This document shows, piece by piece, positions 27,019-35,231 of a stretch of 64,000 bases of DNA. Made by a program: the position numbers and the translations under genes. The notes below the pieces were generated by a model. The model worked only from the letters and a program-made list of their open reading frames with translations, was not told the origin of the DNA and searched no databases. This DNA is from Streptomyces fradiae ATCC 10745 = DSM 40063. GTDB lineage: Bacteria > Actinomycetota > Actinomycetes > Streptomycetales > Streptomycetaceae. Location: contig NZ_CP023696.1 in the NCBI RefSeq assembly GCF_008704425.1, positions 434,001 through 498,000 of the forward strand. Direction: 5' to 3'. How positions within the stretch are numbered: position 1 is the stretch's first letter; every line of letters starts with the position of its first letter.

Positions 27019-28041
27019 TCAGCGGGCGACGAGGACCACCCAGACCTGGCCGGGCGCGAAGGCGAGGGGCTCGCCGGACGGGGTGGTGTAGGAGGTGCCG
27101 CCGTCGGCCGCCGGGCGGCTCCAGCGGGCGTCGTACGCCCGTCCGTCGCGCAGGACGAGCGCGGCGCCGGAGCCGACGGTCTCCGTGTACGGGGTGACGC
27201 TGCCGCCCCGGTCCTCGTACGCGGACGGGCGGACGGTGACGTACTGGACGACGACCGTGCTCGGTGTGACGGGGCCCGCGTCCGTCGTGCGGGCGGGCGT
27301 CCCGTCGAGGGCGACCCGCCAGTGCTCGCCGGAGGCGGACCAGGTGAAGGTGTAGCGGGCGGCGGGGTAGCGCACGGTGTGCTCGGACACCGGCCGCCCG
27401 CCGGACGGGGCGGCGCCGAAACGGAAGCCGATGTCCCGGACCTCCTGCGCGTCCGGGGCGGCGGCCAGGGCGCGTTCCGGGCTGAGGTACAGGTTGTGCG
27501 GGGCCGGGCGGCCGGGGTCGCGGACGTACGCGGCGGGGGCCCGCTCCGGAGGCACCGCGTACAGCGGCGCGTCCTGGAGGAAGCCCTTCAGGGCGCTGCG
27601 CACCCCGGAGTAGGCCAGCGCGGGGCGCCCGAACTGGCGCAGCAGTTCCACGTCGGACTCGCGGGCGCTGCGGACCGGGCCGACGCGGGGCGGCTGCTGC
27701 GAGGCGTAGACCGCGAGGAAGCGGGTGAGGCCCGCCTCGACCTGCTCGACGTAGACGACGTCGGCGGCGCCGAGCCCGGTGTGCGGCCGGGCGGCCCGCA
27801 CGTTGTCGATCTTCACCGCGAGGACGGGTCCGGTGCGGCCGGGCAGTCCGGTGAGCGGAGAGACGGCCGGTCCCGTCGTCCGGTCCGTCGGCGCGGCGGT
27901 CGGCGGCGGGCTGGGCGGCGGGGCGGTCGGCGCGGGCCCACCGGTGCCGCAGCCGGACAGCAGGAGGGCGAGGGCGACCGCGGCGGCCGCCACCACGGCG
28001 ATGGCGATGCCGACCGGTCTGCGCGGTGTCGAAGCGTCCAC
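27019..28041 (-). CDS. DUF3048 lipoprotein (YerB-like)
   Basis: 340 residues from a GTG 8 nt after AGGGAG. A signal peptide (VGIAIAVVAAAAVALALLL) ends in the lipobox LSGC, so it should be lipid-anchored outside the membrane. A Pro/Thr linker precedes the DUF3048 domain: SPLTGLPGRTGPVLAVKIDN, DVVYVEQVEAGLTRFLA and RVGPVRSARESDVELL, followed by the C-terminal domain with TPYTETVGSGAALVLRDGR. The family is widespread in Gram-positive bacteria with unknown function; the fold hints at wall or peptide binding. Probably monocistronic. Confidence 0.88.
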   Translation of the reverse strand: MDASTPRRPVGIAIAVVAAAAVALALLLSGCGTGGPAPTAPPPSPPPTAAPTDRTTGPAVSPLTGLPGRTGPVLAVKIDNVRAARPHTGLGAADVVYVEQVEAGLTRFLAVYASQQPPRVGPVRSARESDVELLRQFGRPALAYSGVRSALKGFLQDAPLYAVPPERAPAAYVRDPGRPAPHNLYLSPERALAAAPDAQEVRDIGFRFGAAPSGGRPVSEHTVRYPAARYTFTWSASGEHWRVALDGTPARTTDAGPVTPSTVVVQYVTVRPSAYEDRGGSVTPYTETVGSGAALVLRDGRAYDARWSRPAADGGTSYTTPSGEPLAFAPGQVWVVLVAR

Positions 28042-28236
28042 GGTCAAGCTCCCTGCCCGCTTCCAGTGGACCACGCCCGCCGCCCGGGCGACACCCGTAC
28101 CGGACACGGCCGGAGCAGCCCGCACCCGCACCGGGGCCTCGGCGGGCGCCGGAGCCGGCGGGCGCACGGCGTGCACACGTCCCGCGGCGTCCGCCGGGAC
28201 CGCGGGAAACCACCGCCCCGCGGACCGGGGAGCGGA

Positions 28237-28242
28237 TATCGT
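28237..28242 (+). promoter_or_regulatory. -10 box TATCGT, leaderless promoter
   Basis: TATCGT ends 6 nt before the ATG at 28249 and no ribosome site is present. Confidence 0.55.
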
Positions 28243-28248
28243 CGCGCC

Positions 28249-28707
28249 ATGCCCACCTCCCCCGACGACGACACGGCTCTCCCCCCGTGGCGGCCCGGCG
28301 ACCCGGGTGTGGTCGTCCTCCCCTCCGGGCGGACGGTCCGGGGCCGCGGACTGCGGCGCCCCCTGCCGGACGGCCCGGCCCCGGAGTACGGGGTGTACCT
28401 GCTGGGCACGGCGCCGCCGGAGGTGCCGTGGGAGGCGCGGCTGCTGCGGTGGCCGGACTTCCGGCTCCCCGCGGACCGGGAGGAGGCCCGCGCGGTGCTG
28501 GCCGGGGTGTGGGAGCGCGCCGCCGGCGAGCGCGTCGAGGTGGCCTGCGGCGGTGGCCGGGGCAGGACGGGCACGGCGCTGGCCTGCCTCGCCGTACTGG
28601 ACGGCGTCCCACCGGACCGGGCGGTGGCGTGGGTGCGCCGCCACTACCACCCGAGGGCCGTGGAGACCCCTTGGCAGAAGCGGTACGTACGCCGCTTCAC
28701 CGCCTAG
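28249..28707 (+). CDS. Dual-specificity/tyrosine phosphatase-like protein
   Basis: 152 residues. The active-site loop is VEVACGGGRGRTGTALACLA with Cys ~100 and Arg ~106, a match to C-x5-R; the general-acid region could be LLRWPDFRLPAD. The C-terminus has AVAWVRRHYHPRAVETPWQ, typical of small bacterial tyrosine phosphatases. The N-terminal half has a beta-rich VVLPSGRTVRGRGLRRPLPD. Cytosolic phosphoprotein phosphatase is likely; the target is unknown. The IS remnant begins directly after its stop, so its native downstream region may be lost, though the reading frame is intact. Confidence 0.82.
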   Translation: MPTSPDDDTALPPWRPGDPGVVVLPSGRTVRGRGLRRPLPDGPAPEYGVYLLGTAPPEVPWEARLLRWPDFRLPADREEARAVLAGVWERAAGERVEVACGGGRGRTGTALACLAVLDGVPPDRAVAWVRRHYHPRAVETPWQKRYVRRFTA

Positions 28708-29500
28708 GGCGCTTCTCTTGGATCATCTGACTCGTTGGTTGACATGTGTCGTCGATGTCCAGTGGGCGCGGATCGAGCCGTTGCCGCCGGATCGGACTCC
28801 GCAGCGAGGTGGGCGGTGGGGGGATAACCGGCAGGTGATCGACGCGATCGCGTTCAAGTACCGCACCGGCACGCCGTGGATGGGCCTGCACGAGCGCTTC
28901 GGCCCGTGGAAGGGAAGGGCACCTACAACCGGCTGCGACGGTGGGCCGCCGATGGTACCTGGGAGAAGGTCTGCACAGCACTGCTCGCCCAAGCCGACGC
29001 CGAAGGCGGCCTTGGCTGCGTCGTCTCGGGCGACTCCACCATCGTCCGGGCTCATCAGCACGCCGCCGGGGCCCGTCGGAAGGGGCCCCGGCTGGCAAGC
29101 CGGACGACCACGCCTTCGGCCGCTCCCGCGGCGGCCTGACCACGAAGATCCGTCTCGCCGCGGCCAATCGGCCGACCGAGGACCACCCCGGAGGTGGTCC
29201 TGGCCGACAAGGACTACTTCTCTCGCTCGATCCGCGTCCATCTCCGCCGACGTGGAATCCGGGCGGTGGTCCGCAACCTTCCGACCAGGCTGCGAACCGC
29301 AAGCGGCGCGGCCGGCTCGGCGGCCGTCCGCCGGCCTTCGACCGCGAAGCCTACGGACAGCGCCACACCGTTGAGCGGTGCATCGACAAGATCAAGCAGT
29401 GGCGCGGTTCGGCCACTCGTTACGACTAGACCGCCACCGGCTACCTCGCCGGACGCCACATCGCTGCCATCACATGGAGATGACTCGGGAGGAATCGATC
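28708..29500 (+). mobile_element. Degraded IS5-type insertion sequence
   Basis: The left end seems to begin right after the phosphatase stop with GGGCGCTTCTCTTGGATCAT-like sequence. I could not find a matching inverted right end downstream, so the right boundary is approximate and may be deleted. The element holds one broken transposase. Confidence 0.6.
28739..29483 (+). pseudogene. IS5/IS427-group transposase, multiply frameshifted
   Basis: Pieces of one transposase appear in order in changing frames: DVQWARIEPLPPDRTPQRGG and TGTPWMGLHERFGPWKG (frame of 28739), GTYNRLRRWAADGTWEKV and GDSTIVRAHQHAAGARRKG (shift near 28913), KPDDHAFGRSRGGLTTKIRL (shift near 29088), VLADKDYFSRSIRVHL (shift and loss of about 35 codons near 29185), then RPPAFDREAYGQRHTVERC and QWRGSATRYD (shift near 29283). 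A TAG at 29427 replaces the usual lysine of RYDKTA; the remaining tail TATGYLAGRHIAA is still legible to 29483. At least four shifts, one deletion and one nonsense change make it inactive. Confidence 0.88.
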
Positions 29501-29535
29501 TGCGTCTGCGGACGCAGGAGGGCGCGGCGTCCGCC

Positions 29536-29793
29536 TCAATCCTGCTTCTCGTTGGCCGGGTAAGGCACGGGAGAGCTCTCTTCACTTCGAATCGAACCTG
29601 CTCCCACGGTGAAGGACCGGAAGTACTCGCGCAGCTTCAGGACGGCTATCGGAACCCCACCCGACACAGCACAGAAGATCAGAGACGTCGGCTCCTCCAT
29701 GAACTGACCAACGATCCACCAGAACGTGGTCGTGGCCAGCCACAGTGCACCCCAGAGAAGAGGCGTCGGGATCCTTCTCAACCGGGCATGCAT
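29536..29793 (-). CDS. Small membrane protein, lower-G+C patch
   Basis: 85 residues: a basic head MHARLRRIPTP, two hydrophobic helices (LLWGALWLATTTFWWIVGQF and SLIFCAVSGGVPIAVLKL) and a charged tail. Codon third positions are noticeably less G+C-rich than in neighbours (codons such as CTT, GTT, ATA, ATT, CGA), in line with the lower G+C of ~29430-29870. There is no ribosome site before the ATG, so the start is uncertain. It may be a transferred gene that came with or near the IS remnant. Function unknown. Confidence 0.5.
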   Translation of the reverse strand: MHARLRRIPTPLLWGALWLATTTFWWIVGQFMEEPTSLIFCAVSGGVPIAVLKLREYFRSFTVGAGSIRSEESSPVPYPANEKQD

Positions 29794-30047
29794 GAAAGGA
29801 GGTTACTGGCCAGGCACACTTCCGTCGCCACCTTGACCAGGCCAGTGACATGATCCGAAGGAAACGGCCTGGGCGCGGCCGGTTCACCGCCGGGCCGCTC
29901 GTCGGGGGCCTCGCCCGTGCCCGTTCGCCCGGCGGGTGGCGAGATCACGGCCGGAGGTCCCCTCTCCGCGGGGAGTAGCAGGCGCCGGCGGCCCTGGGGG
30001 CGAACCAGCACCGGGCGATCCTCCGGTGCCCACCGGCTCGCGGGCGC

Positions 30048-30659
30048 TCACGCGTACCGCACCCGGTAGCGGAGGTGGGTCACGCGGTCGCCCTCGGCGA
30101 GCGAGACGGGCCCCTCCAGTTCGTACGGGGCGCCCCGCAGGCCGGCGAAGAACGGTGTCCCGCCGCCGAGGAGGACGGGCACCAGGTCGACGCCGACCTC
30201 GTCGACCAGCCCCGCGTCGAGGCACTGCCGGGCGATGGTCCCGGCGTTGACGGCGACGTCCTTGCCCCCGGCGAGCTCGCGGGCGAGGGCGACCGCCCGT
30301 TCCACGCCGCGCGTGCCGCCGTCGGTGACGAAGTGGAAGGGCGCCCCCTCGCGGGGCCAACCGTCCGGCAGCGTGTGGGTGACCACGACGACCGGTACGC
30401 CCAGCGGGTGGGTACCGCCCCACCCCTCGGTGAGGTCGAACAGCTTGCGGCCGACGACGAGCGCCCCGGTCTCCGACGCGACCCGCCGCCAGTACGCGGC
30501 GCTGACCTCCGTGAGGCGGAGGGCCAGCTCCGGGTGCGCGGTCTCGACGGCGACGTCGCCGTTCCCGTACCAGGCGAACAGTCTGTCGAACCCGGTCTCG
30601 CCGGGCCCGGAGACGTATCCGTCGAGGGACATGCTCGCGGTGGTGTAGACCTTGGCCAT
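30048..30659 (-). CDS. Dihydrofolate reductase/RibD-like family protein
   Basis: 203 residues, AKVYTTASMSLDGYVSGPGE at the start, then GALVVGRKLFDLTEGWGG, VVVVTHTLPDGWP and AGGKDVAVNAGTIARQCLDA, ending VDLVPVLLGGGTPFF. This is the RibD C-terminal/DHFR-like fold found in many Streptomyces copies annotated as dihydrofolate reductase family; it binds NADPH. True folate activity is doubtful and the substrate is unknown. GGAG lies 8 nt before the ATG. The gene is divergent from lacI. Confidence 0.87.
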   Translation of the reverse strand: MAKVYTTASMSLDGYVSGPGETGFDRLFAWYGNGDVAVETAHPELALRLTEVSAAYWRRVASETGALVVGRKLFDLTEGWGGTHPLGVPVVVVTHTLPDGWPREGAPFHFVTDGGTRGVERAVALARELAGGKDVAVNAGTIARQCLDAGLVDEVGVDLVPVLLGGGTPFFAGLRGAPYELEGPVSLAEGDRVTHLRYRVRYA

Positions 30660-31002
30660 GGTCGTTCTCCGCTCCTCGTGGTTCCGTGCGGTGCGGTCCG
30701 CGTGGTCCGTGCGGTCCGTGTGGAGGGGTGGACGGGCGGCGCGGGCGGAACTCATCGGTGCCGGGCGGTTCCGGCCGCTGCGGCGGCCCGTACCGCTCGC
30801 GGGCCGTCGCGAAAGGGCGGTCCGCACGGCGGTGGACCCTCTCCCGCCGTCTCGCCGGGCCTCGCGCAGACGTCCACGACCAGGGGGTTCGATCGGCGGC
30901 CCCGGTTCTCCCATCCGCCATCTGACAACGTTGTCCAAGTTCTATGCTCGACGCCACCCCCACACCGCCGATACGCACGCGACAGGACAGGAACCGCACA
31001 CC
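30660..31002. other. Divergent promoter region
   Basis: 343 bp between the reductase and lacI genes. The right part holds the lacI operator and promoter elements. No gene was seen. Confidence 0.5.
30924..30935. promoter_or_regulatory. LacI-type operator GACAACGTTGTC
   Basis: A perfect 12-bp palindrome with a central CG, the usual form of LacI/GalR operators. It overlaps CTGACA (30922-30927), a possible -35, with TATGCT (30943-30948) as -10 at 15 bp. Binding by the downstream LacI protein would autoregulate it. Confidence 0.65.
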
Positions 31003-32031
31003 GTGGCCGAGACCGCCCGCCGACCCGACCACCGCTACGGCAACCGGCCCACCATGAAGGACGTCGCCGCCCGCGCCGGTGTGGGACTCAAGACCGTCTC
31101 GCGGGTGGTGAACGGCGAGCCGGGGGTCACGCCCGACACCGAGCGCAGGGTGCAGGAGGCCATCGAGGCGCTCGGCTTCCGCCGCAACGACAGCGCGCGG
31201 GTGCTGCGCAAGGGCCGCACCGCCTCCGTCGGACTGGTCCTGGAGGACCTGGCCGACCCGTTCTACGGGCCGCTGAGCCGGGCCGTCGAGGAGGTGGCCC
31301 GCGCCCACGGGGCCCTGCTGATCAACGGGTCGAGCGCGGAGGACCCCGAGCGCGAGCAGGAGCTCGCCCTGGCGCTGTGCGCACGGCGCGTGGACGGGCT
31401 GATCGTGATCCCGGCGGGCGACGACCACCGGTACCTGGAGCCGGAGATCCGGGCCGGGGTCGCGACGGTCTTCGTGGACCGCCCGGCGGGCCGGATCGAG
31501 GCGGACACGGTCCTGTCGGACAGCTACGGCGGGGCCCGCGCGGGGGTGGCGCACCTGGTGGCGCACGGCCACCGCCGGATCGGGTTCATCGGCGACCGGC
31601 CGCGCATCCACACCGCCGCGGAGCGGCTGCGCGGCTACCGGGCGGCGATGGAGGACGCGGGCCTGGCGGTGGACGACGCCTGGGTCTCGCTGGGCTCCAC
31701 CGACCCCGGGCGGGTCAGGGAGGCGGTCGCCTCGATGCTGGCCCTGCCGGAGCCGGTGACCGCGCTGTTCGCGGGGAACAACCGGGTCACGGTCACCGTC
31801 GTACGGGAGCTGGCGGGGCGTGCGCGCGGCGTCGCCCTGGTGGGCTTCGACGACATCGAGCTGGCGGACCTGCTCGGCATCACGGTCATCGCCCAGGACG
31901 CCGCCGCCCTGGGCCGCACGGCCGCGGAGCGCCTCTTCCGCCGCCTGGACGGACTGCACGAGGCGCCCGCGCGCGTGGAGCTCGCGACGTCCCTGATCCC
32001 GCGCGGCTCGGGCGAGCTCCCGCCCGTGTGA
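31003..32031 (+). CDS. LacI family transcriptional regulator
   Basis: 342 residues from a GTG. The helix-turn-helix RPTMKDVAARAGVGLKTVSR is followed by the hinge FRRNDSARVLRKGRT and a periplasmic-binding-protein-like sensor: SVGLVLEDLADPFYGPLSRA, HRRIGFIGDRPRIHTAAERL, FAGNNRVTVTVVREL and GFDDIELADLLGITV. It is a typical sugar-responsive repressor. A perfect LacI-type palindrome lies ~70 bp upstream. The only nearby candidates for control are itself and the divergent reductase. The GTG is uncertain; no strong ribosome site is close. Confidence 0.88.
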   Translation: MAETARRPDHRYGNRPTMKDVAARAGVGLKTVSRVVNGEPGVTPDTERRVQEAIEALGFRRNDSARVLRKGRTASVGLVLEDLADPFYGPLSRAVEEVARAHGALLINGSSAEDPEREQELALALCARRVDGLIVIPAGDDHRYLEPEIRAGVATVFVDRPAGRIEADTVLSDSYGGARAGVAHLVAHGHRRIGFIGDRPRIHTAAERLRGYRAAMEDAGLAVDDAWVSLGSTDPGRVREAVASMLALPEPVTALFAGNNRVTVTVVRELAGRARGVALVGFDDIELADLLGITVIAQDAAALGRTAAERLFRRLDGLHEAPARVELATSLIPRGSGELPPV

Positions 32032-32077
32032 CCGCGTGACCGCACGGCACCGGGACCGCGGGCGGTAGGACCGCGTG

Positions 32078-32112
32078 ACCGTACGGCCACGTGACCGCCG
32101 TGGCCGTACGGT
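32078..32112. terminator. Hairpin terminator, 14-bp perfect stem
   Basis: ACCGTACGGCCACG (32078-32091) pairs with CGTGGCCGTACGGT (32099-32112) across a 7-nt loop, between the convergent lacI and DUF7144 genes. Confidence 0.75.
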
Positions 32113-32275
32113 GCGCTGGTGTCGGCTGCCGGGCGCGGCTCCCGGCGGGAGCCACGAGCCGCCGTGGGTCCCGTGCACGACGGAGCGGGCGTGCGCGCCC
32201 CCGGCGCACCCGCCCGCTCGCGTCCCGCCATCCGGCCCCCGGCACCGCCCGGAGCCGCGTCCGCTCCCCCGCTCC

Positions 32276-32704
32276 TCACCGGACCAGGTCCGGGAAGTTC
32301 TCCGTCCGCACCACGCACAGGGCCCAGATGATGAAGCCGGACAGCGCGATCACCACGATCGACCACACCGGGTAGTACGGCAGGGAGAGGAAGTTGGCGA
32401 TGATGACGATCGCGGCGATGCCGACGCCGGCGACCCGCGCCCAGGTGGCGGGCTTGAACAGGCCGAGGCTCACGATGACCGCGACCACGCCCAGGACGAG
32501 GTGGATCCAGCCCCAGGTGGTGAGGTCGAACGAGTAGACGTAGTTCGGCGTCGTGACGAAGATCTCGTCCTCGGCCACGGCCGCGATACCGCGGAAGATG
32601 TCGAGCACTCCGACGACGAGGAGCATCACCGCCGCGAAGACGGTCAGGCCGGTGGCCCAGTCCTGCTTCGCCGTGCTTTCCGGCCGGGGTTGTGTCGTGG
32701 TCAT
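32276..32704 (-). CDS. DUF7144 family membrane protein
   Basis: 142 residues with four membrane helices: GLTVFAAVMLLVVGVLDIF, WGWIHLVLGVVAVIVSLGLF, WARVAGVGIAAIVIIANFLS and VWSIVVIALSGFIIWAL. The segment AEDEIFVTTPNYVYSFDLTT is typical of DUF7144. Function unknown. A GAAAGAGGCACGAG leader precedes the ATG. It lies 44 nt downstream of the SHOCT gene on the same strand and probably shares its transcript. Confidence 0.82.
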   Translation of the reverse strand: MTTTQPRPESTAKQDWATGLTVFAAVMLLVVGVLDIFRGIAAVAEDEIFVTTPNYVYSFDLTTWGWIHLVLGVVAVIVSLGLFKPATWARVAGVGIAAIVIIANFLSLPYYPVWSIVVIALSGFIIWALCVVRTENFPDLVR

Positions 32705-32748
32705 CTCGTGCCTCTTTCTTAGTGGGGGGTCTGCGTGCGGGGATGCCC

Positions 32749-33207
32749 TCAGGTGTGGGCGGTGGAGCCGGGGCGGTCCGCCGGGCCGTGGCCGCTCAGG
32801 ACGAGTTCCTTCGCCCTGCGGTACTCCTCGTCCGTGATGGCGCCCCGGTCCCGGATGTCGGCCAGCCTGGTGAGCTCGTCGACGCTGCTGGGCTTCGCCG
32901 GAGCGGACGCGGTGTCGCGGATGTACGCCTTGAACTCCTCCTGCTGCGCCCGGGCCTGCGCGGCCTCGCGGCGTCCCATGCCCTTGCCACGTGCGATGAC
33001 GTAGACGAACACGCCGAGGAAGGGCAGCAGGATGCAGAAGATCAGCCATCCGGCCTTCGCCCAGCCGCTCAGGTCGTCGTCACGGAAGATGTCCATGATG
33101 ATCCGGAACAGCAGGACGAACCAGAGGACCCAGAGGAAGAACACGAGGATCGTCCAGAAGGCGCTGAGCAGCGGGTAGTCGTACGCCAGGTTCGTCTGTG
33201 GGTTCAT
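32749..33207 (-). CDS. PLDc_N/SHOCT domain membrane protein
   Basis: 152 residues: two N-terminal helices, LLSAFWTILVFFLWVLWFVL and WAKAGWLIFCILLPFLGVFV, form a PLDc_N-like module with the linker DIFRDDDLSG; the C-terminus carries a SHOCT helix pair, VDELTRLADIRDRGAITDEE followed by YRRAKELVL. Such proteins sit in the cytoplasmic membrane and are linked to stress in actinobacteria, but no activity is known. GGGACGGGAC precedes the ATG. It is the first gene of a pair with DUF7144. Confidence 0.88.
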   Translation of the reverse strand: MNPQTNLAYDYPLLSAFWTILVFFLWVLWFVLLFRIIMDIFRDDDLSGWAKAGWLIFCILLPFLGVFVYVIARGKGMGRREAAQARAQQEEFKAYIRDTASAPAKPSSVDELTRLADIRDRGAITDEEYRRAKELVLSGHGPADRPGSTAHT

Positions 33208-33438
33208 GTCCCGTCCCTAAGTCCAGGGCTCTCGCCCGGCAGTGGTTCCGTACGTCCCACCGTGCGGCGGTCGCCTGCGGGCGGCCTCACCCGGCGAGGG
33301 TGAGAGCGCGCGGCGGGCGGTGGCGCCGGGGGCGCGGCTCCGCGGACGGCGGGGGCGGTGCGGGACCGGTCGGTACGGCGGGCGCGGTGCGCCAGGGTGC
33401 CGGGCGCGGTGCGCGGCCGGCCCGTCGGCGGCGGGCGG

Positions 33439-34074
33439 TCACACACGGCGGGAGGCGCCGCGCAGGGCGGACCGCCAGGCCAGGGCCATGCCCGCCTCGG
33501 CCAGGCCGAGCAGGACCAGCCACAGGCCGACCAGCCGGGTCAGGGCGCGCGCGGACTCCACCGGCAGTGCCAGGACCACGACGCCCGCGACGATGCCGAG
33601 CGCCGCGACCCCGATGAGGACGCCGCGGTGCGGCAGGTCCTCGGCCGTGAGGGCCGTGTAGAGGGTGAGGATGCCCGACACGATCCAGACGGCGCCGACG
33701 ACCAGCGTGAGCGCGGCGATGGTCTGCAGGGGATTGCGCAGGCACAGCACCCCGGCCAGCACGAACAGCACGGCCAGGAGCAGGCCGGGAAGCCGCTCGT
33801 GTCCCGGGCGGGCGAAGGCGGAAACGAGGCGGAAGACCCCGGTCGCCAGCAGGTACAGGCCGACGACGACGGCCAGGACGTGCAGGGTCGCCTCCGGCCA
33901 CACCAGGATCAGGACGCCCGGCACCAGCGTGACCGCGGCCGAGCCGAGCAGCCACGTCCAGGAGCGTCCGAGCCGTGCGAGGACGTCGGCGGGATCGCCG
34001 CCCGAACCGGGGGCCGCCCCGGTGGGGCCCCACTCGGGGCCGTTGTGCGGCGCCGTACCGGGTGAGACGGGCAT
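33439..34074 (-). CDS. HdeD family (DUF308) membrane protein
   Basis: 211 residues from an ATG right after GGAGGAGGAG. Six helices in three pairs (for example WLLGSAAVTLVPGVLILVWP, LHVLAVVVGLYLLATGVFRL, ERLPGLLLAVLFVLAGVL and IGVAALGIVAGVVVLALP) match the DUF308/HdeD repeat. In E. coli HdeD supports acid resistance at high cell density; here an acid-stress role is only by analogy. It is divergent from the potassium channel gene. Confidence 0.88.
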   Translation of the reverse strand: MPVSPGTAPHNGPEWGPTGAAPGSGGDPADVLARLGRSWTWLLGSAAVTLVPGVLILVWPEATLHVLAVVVGLYLLATGVFRLVSAFARPGHERLPGLLLAVLFVLAGVLCLRNPLQTIAALTLVVGAVWIVSGILTLYTALTAEDLPHRGVLIGVAALGIVAGVVVLALPVESARALTRLVGLWLVLLGLAEAGMALAWRSALRGASRRV

Positions 34075-34479
34075 GGCTCCTCCTCCAGGTCGGCCGCGCC
34101 CCGGCACGGTCGGCTGGGGCGGACGGGTACGGGCCCCCGTGCCGGGCCCGGACCGCTCCAGGGTGGCGCCCGGGGCCCCGCACGGGATCACCCGCCACGG
34201 GTGATCCGCCGGGCCCCGGCGGGGCGGTGGGGTGGAGGGGTGCGCCCCCCCGGCCGCGCGGGCGGACCTCCGCCGCCGGCCGGGGGCACGGACGGACGGC
34301 GCCGGACGGGGCCGTCGGGCCGTGGGGGCCACCGCGGGCGGGCCGCGGCGGCCGGACGGGCAGGCCGCGGCGGCCTGACGGGAGGGCCACGGCGGCCGGA
34401 CGGGCGGGGCGCCCGGCGTGAGGGCATGAGGGCACGCCCGGGCACCTGCGGAACGAGACACGGGACGAAGAGGGGCGAC
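34075..34479. other. Divergent non-coding gap, 405 bp
   Basis: Extremely G-rich; GGACGGG- and GCGGCCGGACGGG-type motifs recur at ~34290-34410. Promoters for the HdeD and channel genes must lie here but were not resolved. Confidence 0.45.
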
Positions 34480-35229
34480 ATGGGCGATCCACACACCCCC
34501 GGAGGCGGCCCCGGGCGGCCCCCGGAGGAGGGCCCCGGAAGGGGCCGGGCGCCGGCGGGGGCGGCCGGGTCCCGGCGGCGCCACCGCGGGTCGCGCTCCG
34601 TCCTCGCCCGCGCCCTCACCCTCGCCCGCGCGGTCTTCGTCGCCACCGCCCTCGTCACCGCCTACTACCTGCTCCCGCTGGACCAGCGCGGGCCGAGCGA
34701 CATCCCGGTACTGGTGTCCGGTCTGGTACTGGTCCTGCTGGTGTTCGGCTGGGAGGTGCGCGCCATCGCCCGCTCGCCGTTCCCCCGGCTGAAGGCCGCC
34801 GAGGCCCTGGGCGCCACGCTGGCCCTCTTCCTGATCCTCTTCGCCAGCGCCTACTACCTGCTGGACCGGTCCGCCCCCGGCTCCTTCAGCGAGTCGCTGA
34901 CCAGGACGGACGCCCTGTACTTCGCGTTGACGACGTTCAGCACCACCGGCTTCGGGGACATCGCCGCGCTCTCCCAGACCGGACGCGTGCTGGCGATGGC
35001 GCAGATGACGGGCGGCCTGCTGCTCGTGGGCGTCGCCGCCAAGGTGCTGGCGAACGCGGTCGAGGCGGGGCTGCGCCGGCAGGGCGGCGGGCCACCGGAG
35101 CACCCGCTCCCCGCCGCCCACCACACGGCCGGCCACACGACCGCCCCCGAACCACCCGCGCCCGGCACGGCGACCGGCGCGGACACCAGGCCCGGCACCG
35201 GCGGCGGTGCCCCGGAGGAGGAGGCGTGA
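34480..35229 (+). CDS. Two-pore-type potassium channel family protein (Ion_trans_2)
   Basis: 249 residues from an ATG with AGAGGGG upstream. After a Gly/Pro/Arg-rich cytosolic head come helices AVFVATALVTAYYLLPL, IPVLVSGLVLVLLVFGWEV and ALGATLALFLILFASAYYLL, then the pore helix and selectivity filter DALYFALTTFSTTGFGDIA (TTGFGD) and the last helix AMAQMTGGLLLVGVAAKVL. The filter TTGFGD fits a K+ channel. The disordered tail is rich in His/Thr/Pro. Its stop overlaps the region of the DUF2252 start, so the two are co-translated or coupled. Confidence 0.87.
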   Translation: MGDPHTPGGGPGRPPEEGPGRGRAPAGAAGSRRRHRGSRSVLARALTLARAVFVATALVTAYYLLPLDQRGPSDIPVLVSGLVLVLLVFGWEVRAIARSPFPRLKAAEALGATLALFLILFASAYYLLDRSAPGSFSESLTRTDALYFALTTFSTTGFGDIAALSQTGRVLAMAQMTGGLLLVGVAAKVLANAVEAGLRRQGGGPPEHPLPAAHHTAGHTTAPEPPAPGTATGADTRPGTGGGAPEEEA

Positions 35230-35231
35230 CC

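Noticed and set aside
29575..29625. tRNA-like sequence on the minus strand (GGTTCGATTC)
   Set aside because: The T-arm-like loop has no matching stem, and no acceptor, D or anticodon arm could be folded around it; it also lies within the small membrane gene.
9249..30047. A hidden antibiotic gene cluster or defence island
   Set aside because: Resistance-like and regulatory genes are scattered, but no synthases, tailoring sets, toxin-antitoxin pairs, restriction-modification or defence genes were found.
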